Assembly (NCBI GenBank): GCA_003248655.1
Contig: QFPM01000011.1
Coordinates: forward strand, 1-64,000
DNA: 64,000 nucleotides
Reading direction: 5' to 3'
Source: Microbacterium sp.
Lineage (GTDB): Bacteria > Actinomycetota > Actinomycetes > Actinomycetales > Microbacteriaceae
Both the position numbers and the translations under genes were made by a program. The stretch's first letter is position 1. Each line of letters starts with the position of its first letter. The notes under the pieces are model-generated. The model saw only the letters and a list, made by a program, of their open reading frames with translations. It was not told where the DNA came from and did not search any database. Of the stretch, positions 7,512 through 17,344 are shown piece after piece.

Positions 7512-9959
7512 ATGAGCACGACATCGACCCGTTGGGTCCGCCACACCACCCCGCTCACCGCGGAAACCCTGTCCGGGGTGGACGCGTGGTGGCGCGCGGC
7601 GAACTATCTGAGCATCGGGCAGATCTACCTGCAGGGCAACCCGCTGCTGCGCACGCCCCTCACCCGTGACGACATCAAGCCGCGGCTGCTGGGGCACTGG
7701 GGCACGACCCCGGGGCTGAACTTCCTCTACGCGCACCTGAACCGGGCGATCATCGACCGCGACCTGGACACCCTGTACGTCACGGGGCCAGGGCACGGCG
7801 GGCCGGGGATGGTTGCCAACGCCTATCTCGACGGCACTTACACGGAGCTGTTCCCCCAGATCGCTCAGAACGAGGACGGGCTGCGGGCGCTGTTCCGGCA
7901 GTTCTCCTTCCCCGGTGGCATCCCCTCGCACGCGTCCCCGGAGACGCCCGGGTCGATCAACGAGGGCGGGGAGCTCGGGTACTCCCTCGTGCACGCCTAC
8001 GGCGCCGCGTTCGACAACCCGGGCCTGCTGGTCGCGTGCGTGATCGGCGATGGGGAGGCTGAGACCGGGCCGCTGGCCACGGCCTGGCACGGCAACAAGT
8101 TCCTCAACCCCGCCCACGACGGCGTCGTCCTGCCGATCCTGCACCTGAACGGTTACAAGATCGCCAACCCGACCGTGCTGTCCCGCATCCCCGAGGAGGA
8201 GCTGGTCGCGTTGCTGCGCGGCTACGGTCACGAGCCGTTCGTCGTCACCGTCGGCTTCGACGACGAGGACCCGCGGGAGTCTCACGCGCGGTTCGCGGGA
8301 GTGCTGGACACGGTGCTGGACCGCATCGCCGACATCAAGGGCCGCGCCGCGAACGGAACTTTGGAGGGGCGGCCAGTGTGGCCGGCGATCGTGTTGCGCA
8401 GCCCGAAAGGCTGGACCTGCCCGCCGGTCATCGACGGGCTCCCCGTGGAGGGCACCTGGCGCGCCCACCAGGTCCCGCTCGCCGAGGTCCGCGACAACCC
8501 GGAGCATCTGCGGATCCTCGAGGACTGGCTTCGCTCCTACCGTCCCGACGAACTCTTCGACGCCGCCGGCGCCCCGCTCCCGGCGACGGTCGCGGTCGCG
8601 CCAGACGGCGCGCGGCGGATGAGCGCGAACCCCGTCGGCAATGGCGGGCAGCTGAGCGTCCCGCTGCGCCTCGGTGACTTCCGCGCGTACGCCCACCTGG
8701 TTCACCCGGATAGGCGGGGCGCCACATCGGCGGAGGCGACTCGGGTGCTCGGAGAATGGCTTGCCGATGTGATCCGGGACAACCCGGACAACTTCCGCAT
8801 CTTCGGACCCGACGAGACCGCCTCCAACCGGATCGCACCCGCCGTCTACGAAGCCACCGGCAAACAGTGGAACGCGGCCGTGCTCCCGGTAGACGAGCAC
8901 CTCGCCCCGACCGGCCGCGTGATCGAGGTGCTCAGCGAGCACCAGTGCCAGGGCTGGCTCGAAGGCTACGTGCTGACCGGGCGACACGGGCTGTTCAACT
9001 GCTACGAGGCATTCACCCACATCGTCGACTCGATGTTCAACCAGCACGCCAAGTGGCTCGAAGCCGCCCGGCATGTGCCGTGGCGGGAGCCCATCCCGAG
9101 CTTCAACTACCTGCTGTCCAGTCACGTCTGGCGGCAGGACCACAACGGATTCAGCCACCAAGACCCCGGCTTCATCGACGTCGCGCTGAACAAGAGCCCC
9201 GACGTCGTGCGGGTCTACCTGCCGTTCGACGCGAACACCCTGCTGTCCACCTACGACCACTGCCTGCGTTCCACCGGGTACATCAACGTCGTCGTCGCCG
9301 GCAAGCAGCCCGCCCCGCAGTGGCTGACCATGGATGAGGCGATCGAGCACTGCACCCGCGGGCTCGGCATCCTGCCCTGGGCCGGCACCGAGACCGAAGG
9401 CACCGAGCCGGATGTCGTCCTCGCCGCTGCCGGAGACGTGCCCACCCTCGAGACCCTCGCCGCGGCCGCGCTGCTGCGCGAGCACATCCCGGAGCTGAGC
9501 GTGCGGGTCGTCAACGTCGTCGACCTGACCCGTCTGCAGTCCGAGGACCAGCACCCGCACGGACTGTCGGATAGGGAGTTCGACGCGATCTTCACTCCCG
9601 ACAGGCCGGTGATCTTCGCCTACCACGGCTACCCGTGGCTGATCCACCGGCTCACGTACAAGCGCGCGGGGCACCAGAACCTGCACGTCCACGGCTTCGT
9701 GGAGAAGGGCACCACCACGACCCCGTTCGACATGGTCATGCTCAACGACCTGGACCGGTACCGGCTCGCGATCGACGTTCTGGACCACGTCCCAGGCCTG
9801 GCCGCACGTCGCGCCGAACTGCGTCAGGAGTTGCAGGACGCCCGGTTGCGCGCCCGCGCCCACACTCGCGAGCACGGCACCGACATCCCCGCCGTCGCCG
9901 ACTGGCAATGGCCCCATCCCGGCACCACCGACCTCGCCATCGGGAAGGAACCCCAATGA
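7512..9959 (+). CDS. xfp: Phosphoketolase (xylulose-5-phosphate/fructose-6-phosphate)
   Basis: The 815-residue protein matches the full length of thiamine-diphosphate phosphoketolases. Visible signatures are [19 protein letters not shown] near residue 93 and the cofactor motif [20 protein letters not shown] near residue 178. The C-terminal domain with [11 protein letters not shown] is present. The enzyme splits xylulose-5-P or fructose-6-P with phosphate to acetyl phosphate plus glyceraldehyde-3-P or erythrose-4-P. The ATG at 7512 follows GGAGG at 7497..7501; a 19-codon frame (7456..7515) links the previous gene to it by overlaps. Finding this enzyme between copper-resistance genes is unusual; it can supply acetyl phosphate and ATP without the glycolytic GAPDH step. 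Confidence 0.93.
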   Translation: MSTTSTRWVRHTTPLTAETLSGVDAWWRAANYLSIGQIYLQGNPLLRTPLTRDDIKPRLLGHWGTTPGLNFLYAHLNRAIIDRDLDTLYVTGPGHGGPGMVANAYLDGTYTELFPQIAQNEDGLRALFRQFSFPGGIPSHASPETPGSINEGGELGYSLVHAYGAAFDNPGLLVACVIGDGEAETGPLATAWHGNKFLNPAHDGVVLPILHLNGYKIANPTVLSRIPEEELVALLRGYGHEPFVVTVGFDDEDPRESHARFAGVLDTVLDRIADIKGRAANGTLEGRPVWPAIVLRSPKGWTCPPVIDGLPVEGTWRAHQVPLAEVRDNPEHLRILEDWLRSYRPDELFDAAGAPLPATVAVAPDGARRMSANPVGNGGQLSVPLRLGDFRAYAHLVHPDRRGATSAEATRVLGEWLADVIRDNPDNFRIFGPDETASNRIAPAVYEATGKQWNAAVLPVDEHLAPTGRVIEVLSEHQCQGWLEGYVLTGRHGLFNCYEAFTHIVDSMFNQHAKWLEAARHVPWREPIPSFNYLLSSHVWRQDHNGFSHQDPGFIDVALNKSPDVVRVYLPFDANTLLSTYDHCLRSTGYINVVVAGKQPAPQWLTMDEAIEHCTRGLGILPWAGTETEGTEPDVVLAAAGDVPTLETLAAAALLREHIPELSVRVVNVVDLTRLQSEDQHPHGLSDREFDAIFTPDRPVIFAYHGYPWLIHRLTYKRAGHQNLHVHGFVEKGTTTTPFDMVMLNDLDRYRLAIDVLDHVPGLAARRAELRQELQDARLRARAHTREHGTDIPAVADWQWPHPGTTDLAIGKEPQ

Positions 9960-12568
9960 ACGACACCAAGACCGTGACGTTGCAGGTCAGCGGCATGATC
10001 CGCGCGACTTCGAAGAATGTCACCGAAGCCCACCTGGCCCGCCAGCCGGGTGTGATCAGCGTCGACGCGAACCCCGTCTCGCAGACCGCGACCGTCACCT
10101 ACGATCCGCAGACCACCTCCGTCGCGTACCTGCAGCAGTGGGTCATCGAATGCGGGTACCACTGCGCCGGGCAGTCCGTGCCCGACCACATCTGCGACCC
10201 CACCCACGAGCCGCACGACCACGCGACCACGCAGGGGCACGACACGCATGTCGGCCACGGGGGCCACGAGGCGCGCACCGATCACGGCGGGCATCCCGAG
10301 CATGCTGGCCATGAACCGCACGACGGGCACGAGGGGCATGAAGGCCATCAGGCAATCGCAGCGGACGGACACGATCACGTTGGTACCGCGGTCGCTGGCG
10401 AGCACGCCCACCCGGCGGCGGGCGCGGGTGATGAGCATGCTGGCCATCCGGCAACCGCCGCGGACGGGCACGATCACGGGACGGAGGCGTCCGGGCACAG
10501 TGCGCAGGAGATGATGGGCCACGGCGGGCACGGCGGGATGTCGATCGACGCGATGATCCGCGACATGCGCAACCGGTTCCTGGTCGCGCTGATCCTGTCG
10601 ATCCCGATCACCCTGTGGTCGCCGATCGGCCGGGAGGTGATCGGGTTCGAGGTGCCGGCCCCGTTCGGGCTGCGCGATGACGTGTTCATGCTGATCCTGT
10701 CGCTGCCGGTGATCTTCTACTCGGCCTGGATCTTCTTCGACGGGGCCTACCGTGCCCTGCGCGCCCGCACACTGGACATGATGGTGCTGGTCGCGGTCGG
10801 CGTCGGCGCCGGTTGGATCTACAGCCTGATCATCACCCTCACCGGCGGCGGCGAGGTGTTCTACGAGGCCGCGACCGTGCTGGCCACCTTCGTGCTGCTC
10901 GGGCACTGGGTGGAGATGCGTGCCCGCGGTGGGGCGAACGACGCCATCCGCCGCCTACTGGAGCTCGCCCCGGCCCGCGCAGTCGTCATCCGCGGTGGCG
11001 AGGAGGTGGAGATCCCCACGTCCGAGGTGGTCCCTGGCGACCTGATGCTGATCCGCCCCGGGGCGAAGATCCCCACCGACGGCACGGTGGATGAAGGGGA
11101 GTCCGAGGTCGACGAGTCGATGGTCACTGGCGAGTCCATGCCGGTTGAGAAGGCGCCGGGCTCAGAGGTGATCGGCGCGACCGTGAACACCGTCGGCACG
11201 CTGCGAGTGCGGGCGACGAAGGTCGGCGCCGACACCGCGCTCGCGCAGATCGTCAAGCTCGTGCAGGAGGCGCAGAATTCCAAGGCACCCGGGCAGCGTC
11301 TTGCCGACCGGGCCGCGTTCTGGCTCGTCCTGGTCGCCCTGATCGGCGGCACCCTCACCTTCCTGGTCTGGTTCCTCGCCGGGATGGACGTGCCGATGGC
11401 GATCCTGTTCGCCATCACCGTCGTGGTCATCACCTGCCCCGACGCTCTCGGACTCGCGACCCCGACCGCGATCATGGTCGGCACCGGCCTGGGCGCCAAG
11501 CGCGGCGTGCTGTTCAAGAACGCCTCCGGGATCGAGACCGCCGCCCGCATCGACACAGTCGTGTTGGACAAGACCGGCACCCTCACCAAGGGCGAACCGG
11601 AGGTCACCGACTACCTCCCGGTCGGCACGGACGACCTGGAGCTGCTGTCCCTCGCTGCGGCGCTCGAGCGAGAGTCCGAGCACCCGCTGGCGAAAGCGAT
11701 CGTGACCTATGCCGACGAGCGCGGCATCCCTCGGCGGACCGCGACGGCATTCCGCAACGTCACCGGGCAGGGGGCGATCGCGACCGTCAACGGGAAGCAG
11801 GTCGTCCTCGGCAACGCTCGGCTGATGGCATCCGAGGGCATCGACACCAGCGCGGTCGCCGCGCAGCAGCAGGCCCTCGCCAACGGTGGTCGCACCGCGA
11901 TCATGTTCGCTGTCGACGGGAAGATCGCCGGGGTCATCGCCCTTGCCGATGCCGCCCGTGACACCGCAAGAGCAGCGATCGACGCGCTGCATGAGCAGGG
12001 TATCGAGGTGGCGATGCTCACGGGCGACAACAAGCCCACCGCCGAACGGATCGCGTCGCTGCTGGGCATCGACACGGTCATCGCCGACGTGCTCCCCGAG
12101 GACAAGTCCGCGAAGATCGCCGAGCTGCAAAAGGCCGGCAAGAAGGTCGCGATGGTCGGCGACGGCGTCAACGACGCGCCCGCCCTCGCCCAGGCGGACC
12201 TCGGCATCGCGATCGGCGCTGGCACCGACGTCGCGATCGAGACCGCCGACGTCGTGCTGATGCGCTCCGACCCGCTGGACGTCGCAATCGCGCTGAAGAT
12301 CGGCAAGGGAACGCTACGGAAGATGCGGCAGAACCTTGGCTGGGCCATCGGATACAACGCCATCGCGCTGCCCATCGCTGCCGGAGTGTTCTACCCGGCC
12401 TTCGGGATCATGCTCACCCCAGAGATCGCCGCCATCAGCATGTCCGGCTCCAGCGTCATCGTCGCAGTCAACGCGCTCCTTCTGAAGCGGCTGCGCCTGC
12501 CCGCCCCGGCCGATCCGGCAACCGCGAGCACTCCCACCACGGCCTCGGCGTCCGGCGGTGCGTCATGA
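9956..12568 (+). CDS. P1B-type metal ATPase with CPD motif, His-rich linker and degenerate HMA domain
   Basis: The 870-residue pump starts with an HMA-like fold in which the CxxC motif is lost ([10 protein letters not shown] in place of GMxCxxC). Residues of about 70-190 form a linker with dozens of His, Gly and Asp residues. Eight membrane helices and the cytosolic domains follow. The phosphorylation Asp is at 538 (DKTGT), and [10 protein letters not shown] is intact. The sixth helix carries Cys494-Pro495-Asp496 in place of CPC (CopA) or CPH (CopB), while the eighth keeps MSGSS as in CopB. Overall it looks CopB-like, but the substrate, Cu(I), Cu(II) or another metal, cannot be read off. The ATG overlaps the phosphoketolase stop by 4 bp. 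Confidence 0.88.
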   Translation: MNDTKTVTLQVSGMIRATSKNVTEAHLARQPGVISVDANPVSQTATVTYDPQTTSVAYLQQWVIECGYHCAGQSVPDHICDPTHEPHDHATTQGHDTHVGHGGHEARTDHGGHPEHAGHEPHDGHEGHEGHQAIAADGHDHVGTAVAGEHAHPAAGAGDEHAGHPATAADGHDHGTEASGHSAQEMMGHGGHGGMSIDAMIRDMRNRFLVALILSIPITLWSPIGREVIGFEVPAPFGLRDDVFMLILSLPVIFYSAWIFFDGAYRALRARTLDMMVLVAVGVGAGWIYSLIITLTGGGEVFYEAATVLATFVLLGHWVEMRARGGANDAIRRLLELAPARAVVIRGGEEVEIPTSEVVPGDLMLIRPGAKIPTDGTVDEGESEVDESMVTGESMPVEKAPGSEVIGATVNTVGTLRVRATKVGADTALAQIVKLVQEAQNSKAPGQRLADRAAFWLVLVALIGGTLTFLVWFLAGMDVPMAILFAITVVVITCPDALGLATPTAIMVGTGLGAKRGVLFKNASGIETAARIDTVVLDKTGTLTKGEPEVTDYLPVGTDDLELLSLAAALERESEHPLAKAIVTYADERGIPRRTATAFRNVTGQGAIATVNGKQVVLGNARLMASEGIDTSAVAAQQQALANGGRTAIMFAVDGKIAGVIALADAARDTARAAIDALHEQGIEVAMLTGDNKPTAERIASLLGIDTVIADVLPEDKSAKIAELQKAGKKVAMVGDGVNDAPALAQADLGIAIGAGTDVAIETADVVLMRSDPLDVAIALKIGKGTLRKMRQNLGWAIGYNAIALPIAAGVFYPAFGIMLTPEIAAISMSGSSVIVAVNALLLKRLRLPAPADPATASTPTTASASGGAS

Positions 12569-12587
12569 ACCCTCACGGTGCGTCACG

Positions 12588-15500
12588 ATGAGGGCCGATC
12601 GGCGATCGCAGGCGCAGAGGACTCATCGTCTTGACACTGCCTACGACGCAGTCCTCTTCGACCTGGACGGCGTCGTGACGAACACCGCCGCCATCCATGC
12701 CGCCGCGTGGAAGCAGCTCTTCGACGAGGTGCTGCGAGATTCGCGCGTCCACGTGGATGATCCGCAGAACACCTTCGACCCGGTGGCTGACTATCGGCGA
12801 TACGTGGACGGGCGGAGCCGAGAGGACGGAGTGGCGAGATACCTCGCCGCCCGCGGCGTCAGGCTGGATGCCGGGCAATCCGACGACCCACCGTCGGCAT
12901 GGACGATCGCCGGGATCGCCGCGCGCAAGAACGCACTCTTCCTTGCCGAGCTGCGCACGCGCGGACTGCGGGTCTATCCGGGCACGGCAGCGCTGCTGCG
13001 GCGCCTGCGGGACGCGGCCGTACCGGCCGGTCTGGTCACCGCGAGTCGAAACGCGCAGCAACTGCTGAACACAGCCGGTCTTACCGGCGCCTTCGACACG
13101 GTCGTGGACGGCCAAACCGCGCTCACGCATCACTTGCAGGGCAAGCCTTACCCCGACATGTTCGCCGAGGCAGCACGCCGCCTCGGCGTTCCTCCCGCTC
13201 GCATTGCGATCGTCGAGGACTCGGTCGCCGGCGTGGAAGCCGGCCAACGCGGCGGTTTCGGGCTCGTCGTCGGAATCGACCGCGCCGAACAGCGCGAGCA
13301 ACTCGAAGCCGCGGGCGCCGACGTCGTGCTCAACGATGTCGGCGAGCTGGATCTGGGCCTCTCCACGACGGATCCCTGGCGGCTGGTCTACGAAGGCTTC
13401 GACCCCGCGCACGAGGGGCACCGGGAGACACTCACCGCGCTGGGCAACGGCTATCTGGTGACGCGAGGGGTACGTCCCGAGCACCACGACGACGGCATCC
13501 ACTACCCGGGCACCTACCTCGCTGGCGTCTACAACCGACTGATGAGCACTATCCACGGCCGCGCTGTCGAAGAAGAACACCTCGTCAACACACCGAACTG
13601 GCTTCCGGTGGACCTCCGAATCGGAAACGGACCATGGCTTTCCTCCGGACAGGCGCCGACGCTCAGCGAACGACGCGAGCTCGACCTCCGACGCGGGCTC
13701 GTCACACGCCGCGCCGTCCTTGCCGGCCCGGACGGGCATCAGCTCTTCCTCGTGCAGAGGTCCTTCATCTCCATGGACGACCCTCACCTGGCCGTCCTGG
13801 AGACCACGATCAGTGCACCCGACTGGAACGGCACGCTCACCCTGCGAGCAGGAGTCGACGCGGGGGTACGCAACTCCAACGTGGCCGCCTATATCGGTTC
13901 GGACACCACACACCTCGCCCCGCCGGCGTTCCGCCACGCCGACGACATCACCGTGTGCGAGACACACACCCGGCAGAGCCGGATCCGTATCGTCACCGCC
14001 GTCCGCACGCGTATGACCGGTGCCGCCGCCGTGACGGAACACCTCACCGAAACGGCCTCGCAGGCAACGCGAGAGTTCCGCGTCGAGCTGGAACGGGGCC
14101 GAGCGGTCACTCTCACCAAGACCGCGGCGATCTTCACCTCCCACGACCGAGCCATCAGCGAACCGAGTGCCGCCGCACTCGACCTGTTCGAGAGGCGCGG
14201 CCAGGATGTCGCAGGGCTCCTCGAACGGCACGAGGCGGAATGGCGACGCCTCTGGCACCTGTTCGCGGTGACGCTGGACGCCGATACGCACAGTCAACTC
14301 GTACTGAATCTGCACGTCCTGCACCTGCTGCAGACCGTGTCCACTCACACCACCGCGCTCGACGCAGGGGTGCCCGCACGCGGCCTGCACGGTGAGGGGT
14401 ATCGAGGTCACGTCTTCTGGGACGAGGTCTTCGTGCTGCCCATCCTCGACACCCGCGCCCCGCAAGTGAGCCGGTCGCTGATCGAGTACCGGTGGCGGCG
14501 CCTGAACGAAGCTCGCACAGCCGCGACGGCCGCCGGCCTGGGCGGGGCGCTGTTTCCCTGGCAGAGCGGCAGCGACGGCCGCGAGGAGACGCCCACCGCG
14601 CTCTACAACCCGCGTTCCGGCAGATGGATGCCGGACAACTCACGTCGCCAGCGTCACGTCGGGCTCGCCATCGCCCACAACGCCTGGCAGCACTATCAGG
14701 CCACCGGCGATCTCGACTGGCTCGCCGAGCGCGGCGCCGAGCTCATCATCGAGGTGACCCGCCTGTTCGCCTCCCTCGCCGAACACGACCCGACCACGGA
14801 CAGATTCCACATCGCCGGAGTGATGGGTCCCGACGAGTTCCACGATGGCCCGCCGGACGCTCCCGGCACCGGGCTGCGCGACAACACCGACACCAATGTC
14901 CTGGCCTCTTGGGTCGCCCAGCGGGCCGGCGACACGCTGGGAGTCCTGGCCGGCTACCGAGCCGACGGCCTGTGCGACCGGCTCAACGTCACCGACGACG
15001 AGATCGCGCTCTGGGCGCGCCTGAGCAGACGGCTCACCGTCGGGTTCCACGCCGATGGGATCCTCACCCAGTTCGACGGTTATGAGGACCTGGAGGAGCT
15101 GGACTGGGGTCACTACCGCGACGAGTACGGGAACATCGGCCGACTCGATCTCATCCTCGAATCCGAGAACGACAGCACCAATCGGTACAAGCTCGCCAAG
15201 CAGCCCGACGTCGTCATGCTCGTCTACCTTCTCGGCCGTGACGGGCTCCGTAAGCAGCTCGCCGCCCTCGGCTACCCGTTCTCCGAGGCCGACCTGGTCC
15301 GCACCGTCAACTACTACCTGACCCGAACCGCCAACGGTTCTACGCTCAGCCGCGTCGTGAACGCCTCTGTCCTGGCCGGCATCGACCCTGCACGCTCGTG
15401 GATCGCGTTCCGCGAAGCCCTGATCGCCGACCTCGACGACTCCCAAGGCGGCACGACTCGCGAAGGGATCCACCTGGGTGCGATGGCCGGCACGGTAGAT

Positions 15501-15794
15501 CTGCCCGTCCGCTCCTTCGCCGGCATGACCGTCGGCGACGACGAGCTGACCTTCGCGCCGCAACTCCCTCCACACCTGACCCGAGTCGCGTTCCAGGTCA
15601 GATATCGCGACCATCTCCTCGACGTGACTCTCGGCCGAAGCGGTCTAGAACTGCACGCCCACCCGACCACGGCCCCAGTCATCCGGCTGCGCGTCGGCAG
15701 CGACGGCGGCCAGCTCTCCGCCGGCGAAACGAAGGTGTTCGCCGTCCGCTCAGCTGATGCCAGGACACGCTCCGTCTCCAAGGAGTCTCGATGA
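12588..15794 (+). CDS. Beta-phosphoglucomutase-type HAD hydrolase fused to a GH65 glycoside phosphorylase
   Basis: The 1068-residue protein has two parts. Residues of about 15-240 form a HAD domain with FDLDGVVTNTAAIHAAAWK and VEDSVAGVEAG, typical of beta-phosphoglucomutase. Residues of about 260-1060 are a GH65 domain of the trehalose/maltose/kojibiose phosphorylase type with the catalytic-acid motif GPDEFHDG (Glu750). GH65 enzymes phosphorolyse a disaccharide to beta-glucose-1-P, and the HAD part would convert this to glucose-6-P, so the fusion could channel sugar into metabolism without spending ATP on one glucose unit. Disaccharide specificity cannot be told. The ATG at 12588 is preferred; a GTG at 12558 is possible. 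The gene follows the ATPase by 19 bp and overlaps the next ORF (ATGA). Confidence 0.9.
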   Translation: MRADRRSQAQRTHRLDTAYDAVLFDLDGVVTNTAAIHAAAWKQLFDEVLRDSRVHVDDPQNTFDPVADYRRYVDGRSREDGVARYLAARGVRLDAGQSDDPPSAWTIAGIAARKNALFLAELRTRGLRVYPGTAALLRRLRDAAVPAGLVTASRNAQQLLNTAGLTGAFDTVVDGQTALTHHLQGKPYPDMFAEAARRLGVPPARIAIVEDSVAGVEAGQRGGFGLVVGIDRAEQREQLEAAGADVVLNDVGELDLGLSTTDPWRLVYEGFDPAHEGHRETLTALGNGYLVTRGVRPEHHDDGIHYPGTYLAGVYNRLMSTIHGRAVEEEHLVNTPNWLPVDLRIGNGPWLSSGQAPTLSERRELDLRRGLVTRRAVLAGPDGHQLFLVQRSFISMDDPHLAVLETTISAPDWNGTLTLRAGVDAGVRNSNVAAYIGSDTTHLAPPAFRHADDITVCETHTRQSRIRIVTAVRTRMTGAAAVTEHLTETASQATREFRVELERGRAVTLTKTAAIFTSHDRAISEPSAAALDLFERRGQDVAGLLERHEAEWRRLWHLFAVTLDADTHSQLVLNLHVLHLLQTVSTHTTALDAGVPARGLHGEGYRGHVFWDEVFVLPILDTRAPQVSRSLIEYRWRRLNEARTAATAAGLGGALFPWQSGSDGREETPTALYNPRSGRWMPDNSRRQRHVGLAIAHNAWQHYQATGDLDWLAERGAELIIEVTRLFASLAEHDPTTDRFHIAGVMGPDEFHDGPPDAPGTGLRDNTDTNVLASWVAQRAGDTLGVLAGYRADGLCDRLNVTDDEIALWARLSRRLTVGFHADGILTQFDGYEDLEELDWGHYRDEYGNIGRLDLILESENDSTNRYKLAKQPDVVMLVYLLGRDGLRKQLAALGYPFSEADLVRTVNYYLTRTANGSTLSRVVNASVLAGIDPARSWIAFREALIADLDDSQGGTTREGIHLGAMAGTVDLPVRSFAGMTVGDDELTFAPQLPPHLTRVAFQVRYRDHLLDVTLGRSGLELHAHPTTAPVIRLRVGSDGGQLSAGETKVFAVRSADARTRSVSKESR

Positions 15795-15940
15795 GCACGC
15801 ACCGGCGCCGATACCGGCGGATCGCATCGGTTCTGGAGAGGCATGGCCTCGGCCTGGCCACCGGCCTGATCGGTGCCGGCGCGGGCGCGGTCACCTCCCT
15901 CGGCGGCTATCTGCTATGGACCACGCGGCGGCGACGATGA
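15791..15940 (+). CDS. Small basic membrane protein (49 aa)
   Basis: ATG at 15791 overlaps the stop of the GH65 fusion gene by 4 bp and the frame ends at 15940. The product starts MSTHRRRYRRIASVLERHG, has one Gly/Ala-rich hydrophobic helix (about residues 20-43) and ends in WTTRRRR. Positive ends around one membrane span are a plausible layout for a small membrane protein. No family is recognised. Confidence 0.5.
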   Translation: MSTHRRRYRRIASVLERHGLGLATGLIGAGAGAVTSLGGYLLWTTRRRR

Positions 15941-15978
15941 CGACCGCGCCCCCCGCACCCCCTCAGAAAGGCACGCTC

Positions 15979-17037
15979 ATGAACCCCATCCGAGTCGGCG
16001 TCAACGGCTATGGTGTCATCGGCAAGCGCGTCGCTGACGCGATCCTCCTGCAACCGGACATGCGCCTGATCGGCGTCGCGGACATCGCCACCGACTGGCG
16101 CATCAAGTCCGCCGCGAACCGATTGCCCGTGTTCGCCTCCACCGCTGAGGTGCGGCAGGGTATGCACGACGCGGGTGTGACCGTCCGCGGGAGCCTCGAC
16201 GAGCTGCTCACGCAGTGCGACGTGATCGTCGACACCACCCCCAAGCATGTCGCGGCCGGCAACCTGGAGCGCTACCGCGGGGCTGGGGTGAAAGCGGTGC
16301 TGCAGGGTGGCGAATCCCACGCCACCACTGGGCATTCGTTCGTCGCCCAAGCCAATTACGCCACCGCCCTCGGCCGCGACAGCACCCGGGTGGTGTCCTG
16401 CAATACGACCAGCATCGTCCGCGTCCTCGGCGCCTTGGACACGGCGGGGCTGCTTCAGCGCGCCCGCGGAGTGCTCATCCGCCGCGCCACCGACCCGTGG
16501 GAGTCGCACCTGGGTGGCATCATGAACACGATGGTCCCGGAGCCGACCATCCCCTCCCACCAAGGTCCCGACGCGCAGACCGTTCTCCCGGGCCTGGATG
16601 TCGTCACCATCGCAGCCAAGGGCGCCCACACCCAGACGCACACCCACTTCTGGACACTGCAACTATCCCGGGAGGCCGCCCGGGATGAGGTGCTGGACGC
16701 CCTCCGTGCCGCGCCCCGCATAGCCTTCATCCGCATGTCCGACGGCTTGATCGCCCTCAATTCCACCATCGAGCTGATGCGCGACCTCGGCCGGCCCCGA
16801 GGGGACATGTGGGAAGTCGCCATATGGGAAGACCTGGTCACCGTCACCGGCAACGAAGCGTACCTCGCCTACCAGGTCTACAACGAGGCCATCGTCGTGC
16901 CCGAGACCATCGACGCGATCCGCGCCCTCGCCGGCACCGTCACCGATGCCGAGACCTCGATCCGCCTCACTGACAGGAGCCTTGGCATGCGCCAGGACTT
17001 TCTCACCCCTCCGGAGGACTCCGACCATGACCGATGA
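15979..17037 (+). CDS. Type II (archaeal-type) glyceraldehyde-3-phosphate dehydrogenase
   Basis: The 352-residue protein matches class II GAPDH in length and order. It has an N-terminal Rossmann motif VGVNGYGVIGKRVADAI and the catalytic motif VSCNTTS with Cys141. Motifs such as TDPWESHLGGIMNTMVPEP and THTHFWTLQL are typical of the archaeal family and absent from ordinary bacterial GapA. It oxidises glyceraldehyde-3-P to 1,3-bisphosphoglycerate with NAD(P). The ATG at 15979 has an AAAGG site 9 nt upstream. In bacteria this family is uncommon as a second GAPDH. Its place in a copper operon suggests it could replace a housekeeping GapA that copper inactivates (inference). Confidence 0.9.
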   Translation: MNPIRVGVNGYGVIGKRVADAILLQPDMRLIGVADIATDWRIKSAANRLPVFASTAEVRQGMHDAGVTVRGSLDELLTQCDVIVDTTPKHVAAGNLERYRGAGVKAVLQGGESHATTGHSFVAQANYATALGRDSTRVVSCNTTSIVRVLGALDTAGLLQRARGVLIRRATDPWESHLGGIMNTMVPEPTIPSHQGPDAQTVLPGLDVVTIAAKGAHTQTHTHFWTLQLSREAARDEVLDALRAAPRIAFIRMSDGLIALNSTIELMRDLGRPRGDMWEVAIWEDLVTVTGNEAYLAYQVYNEAIVVPETIDAIRALAGTVTDAETSIRLTDRSLGMRQDFLTPPEDSDHDR

Positions 17038-17344
17038 CCAGCATCCGCACCCCGGTCAGGAACCAGGTGTCGCCGCGCCGCGGCGACGGATGCCCCTGTC
17101 TGCCTGGGCCATCATCGGCCTGGCCGTCATCGGAATCGTTATCTACCTGTTCATCGACCACCTGCCGCACGTGCTCGCGGCCCTCCCATATGTGGCGATC
17201 ATCGGCATGGCAGCGATGCACCTCTTCGGCCACGGCCACCACGGCGGCAGCCATCACACCAATCACGACCACGCACCCCGTGCTCGCCAGGATGGCGCCG
17301 CCGCCGACGGTGAGACCAGCAATGGTCCCCGCGATCCGTCATGA
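17027..17344 (+). CDS. DUF2933 domain protein
   Basis: The 105-residue protein has two closely spaced membrane helices (about residues 25-43 and 50-68: AWAIIGLAVIGIVIYLF and ALPYVAIIGMAAMHLF). A His-rich tail GHGHHGGSHHTNHDH follows. This is the pattern of the small DUF2933 family that recurs with copper exporters and multicopper oxidases. The ATG at 17027 lies inside the end of the GAPDH gene, behind GGAGGAC. The His cluster probably binds metal at the membrane. Confidence 0.75.
   Translation: MTDDQHPHPGQEPGVAAPRRRMPLSAWAIIGLAVIGIVIYLFIDHLPHVLAALPYVAIIGMAAMHLFGHGHHGGSHHTNHDHAPRARQDGAAADGETSNGPRDPS

Noticed and set aside
7456..7515. 19-codon frame between the lipoprotein and phosphoketolase genes
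   Set aside because: It overlaps both neighbours, but it has no own ribosome site and looks like a linker frame; mentioned under phosphoketolase only.
7299..9956. Very long open frame antisense to phosphoketolase
   Set aside because: Long antisense frames are common in GC-rich DNA. The + strand product is a full-length, motif-complete enzyme.
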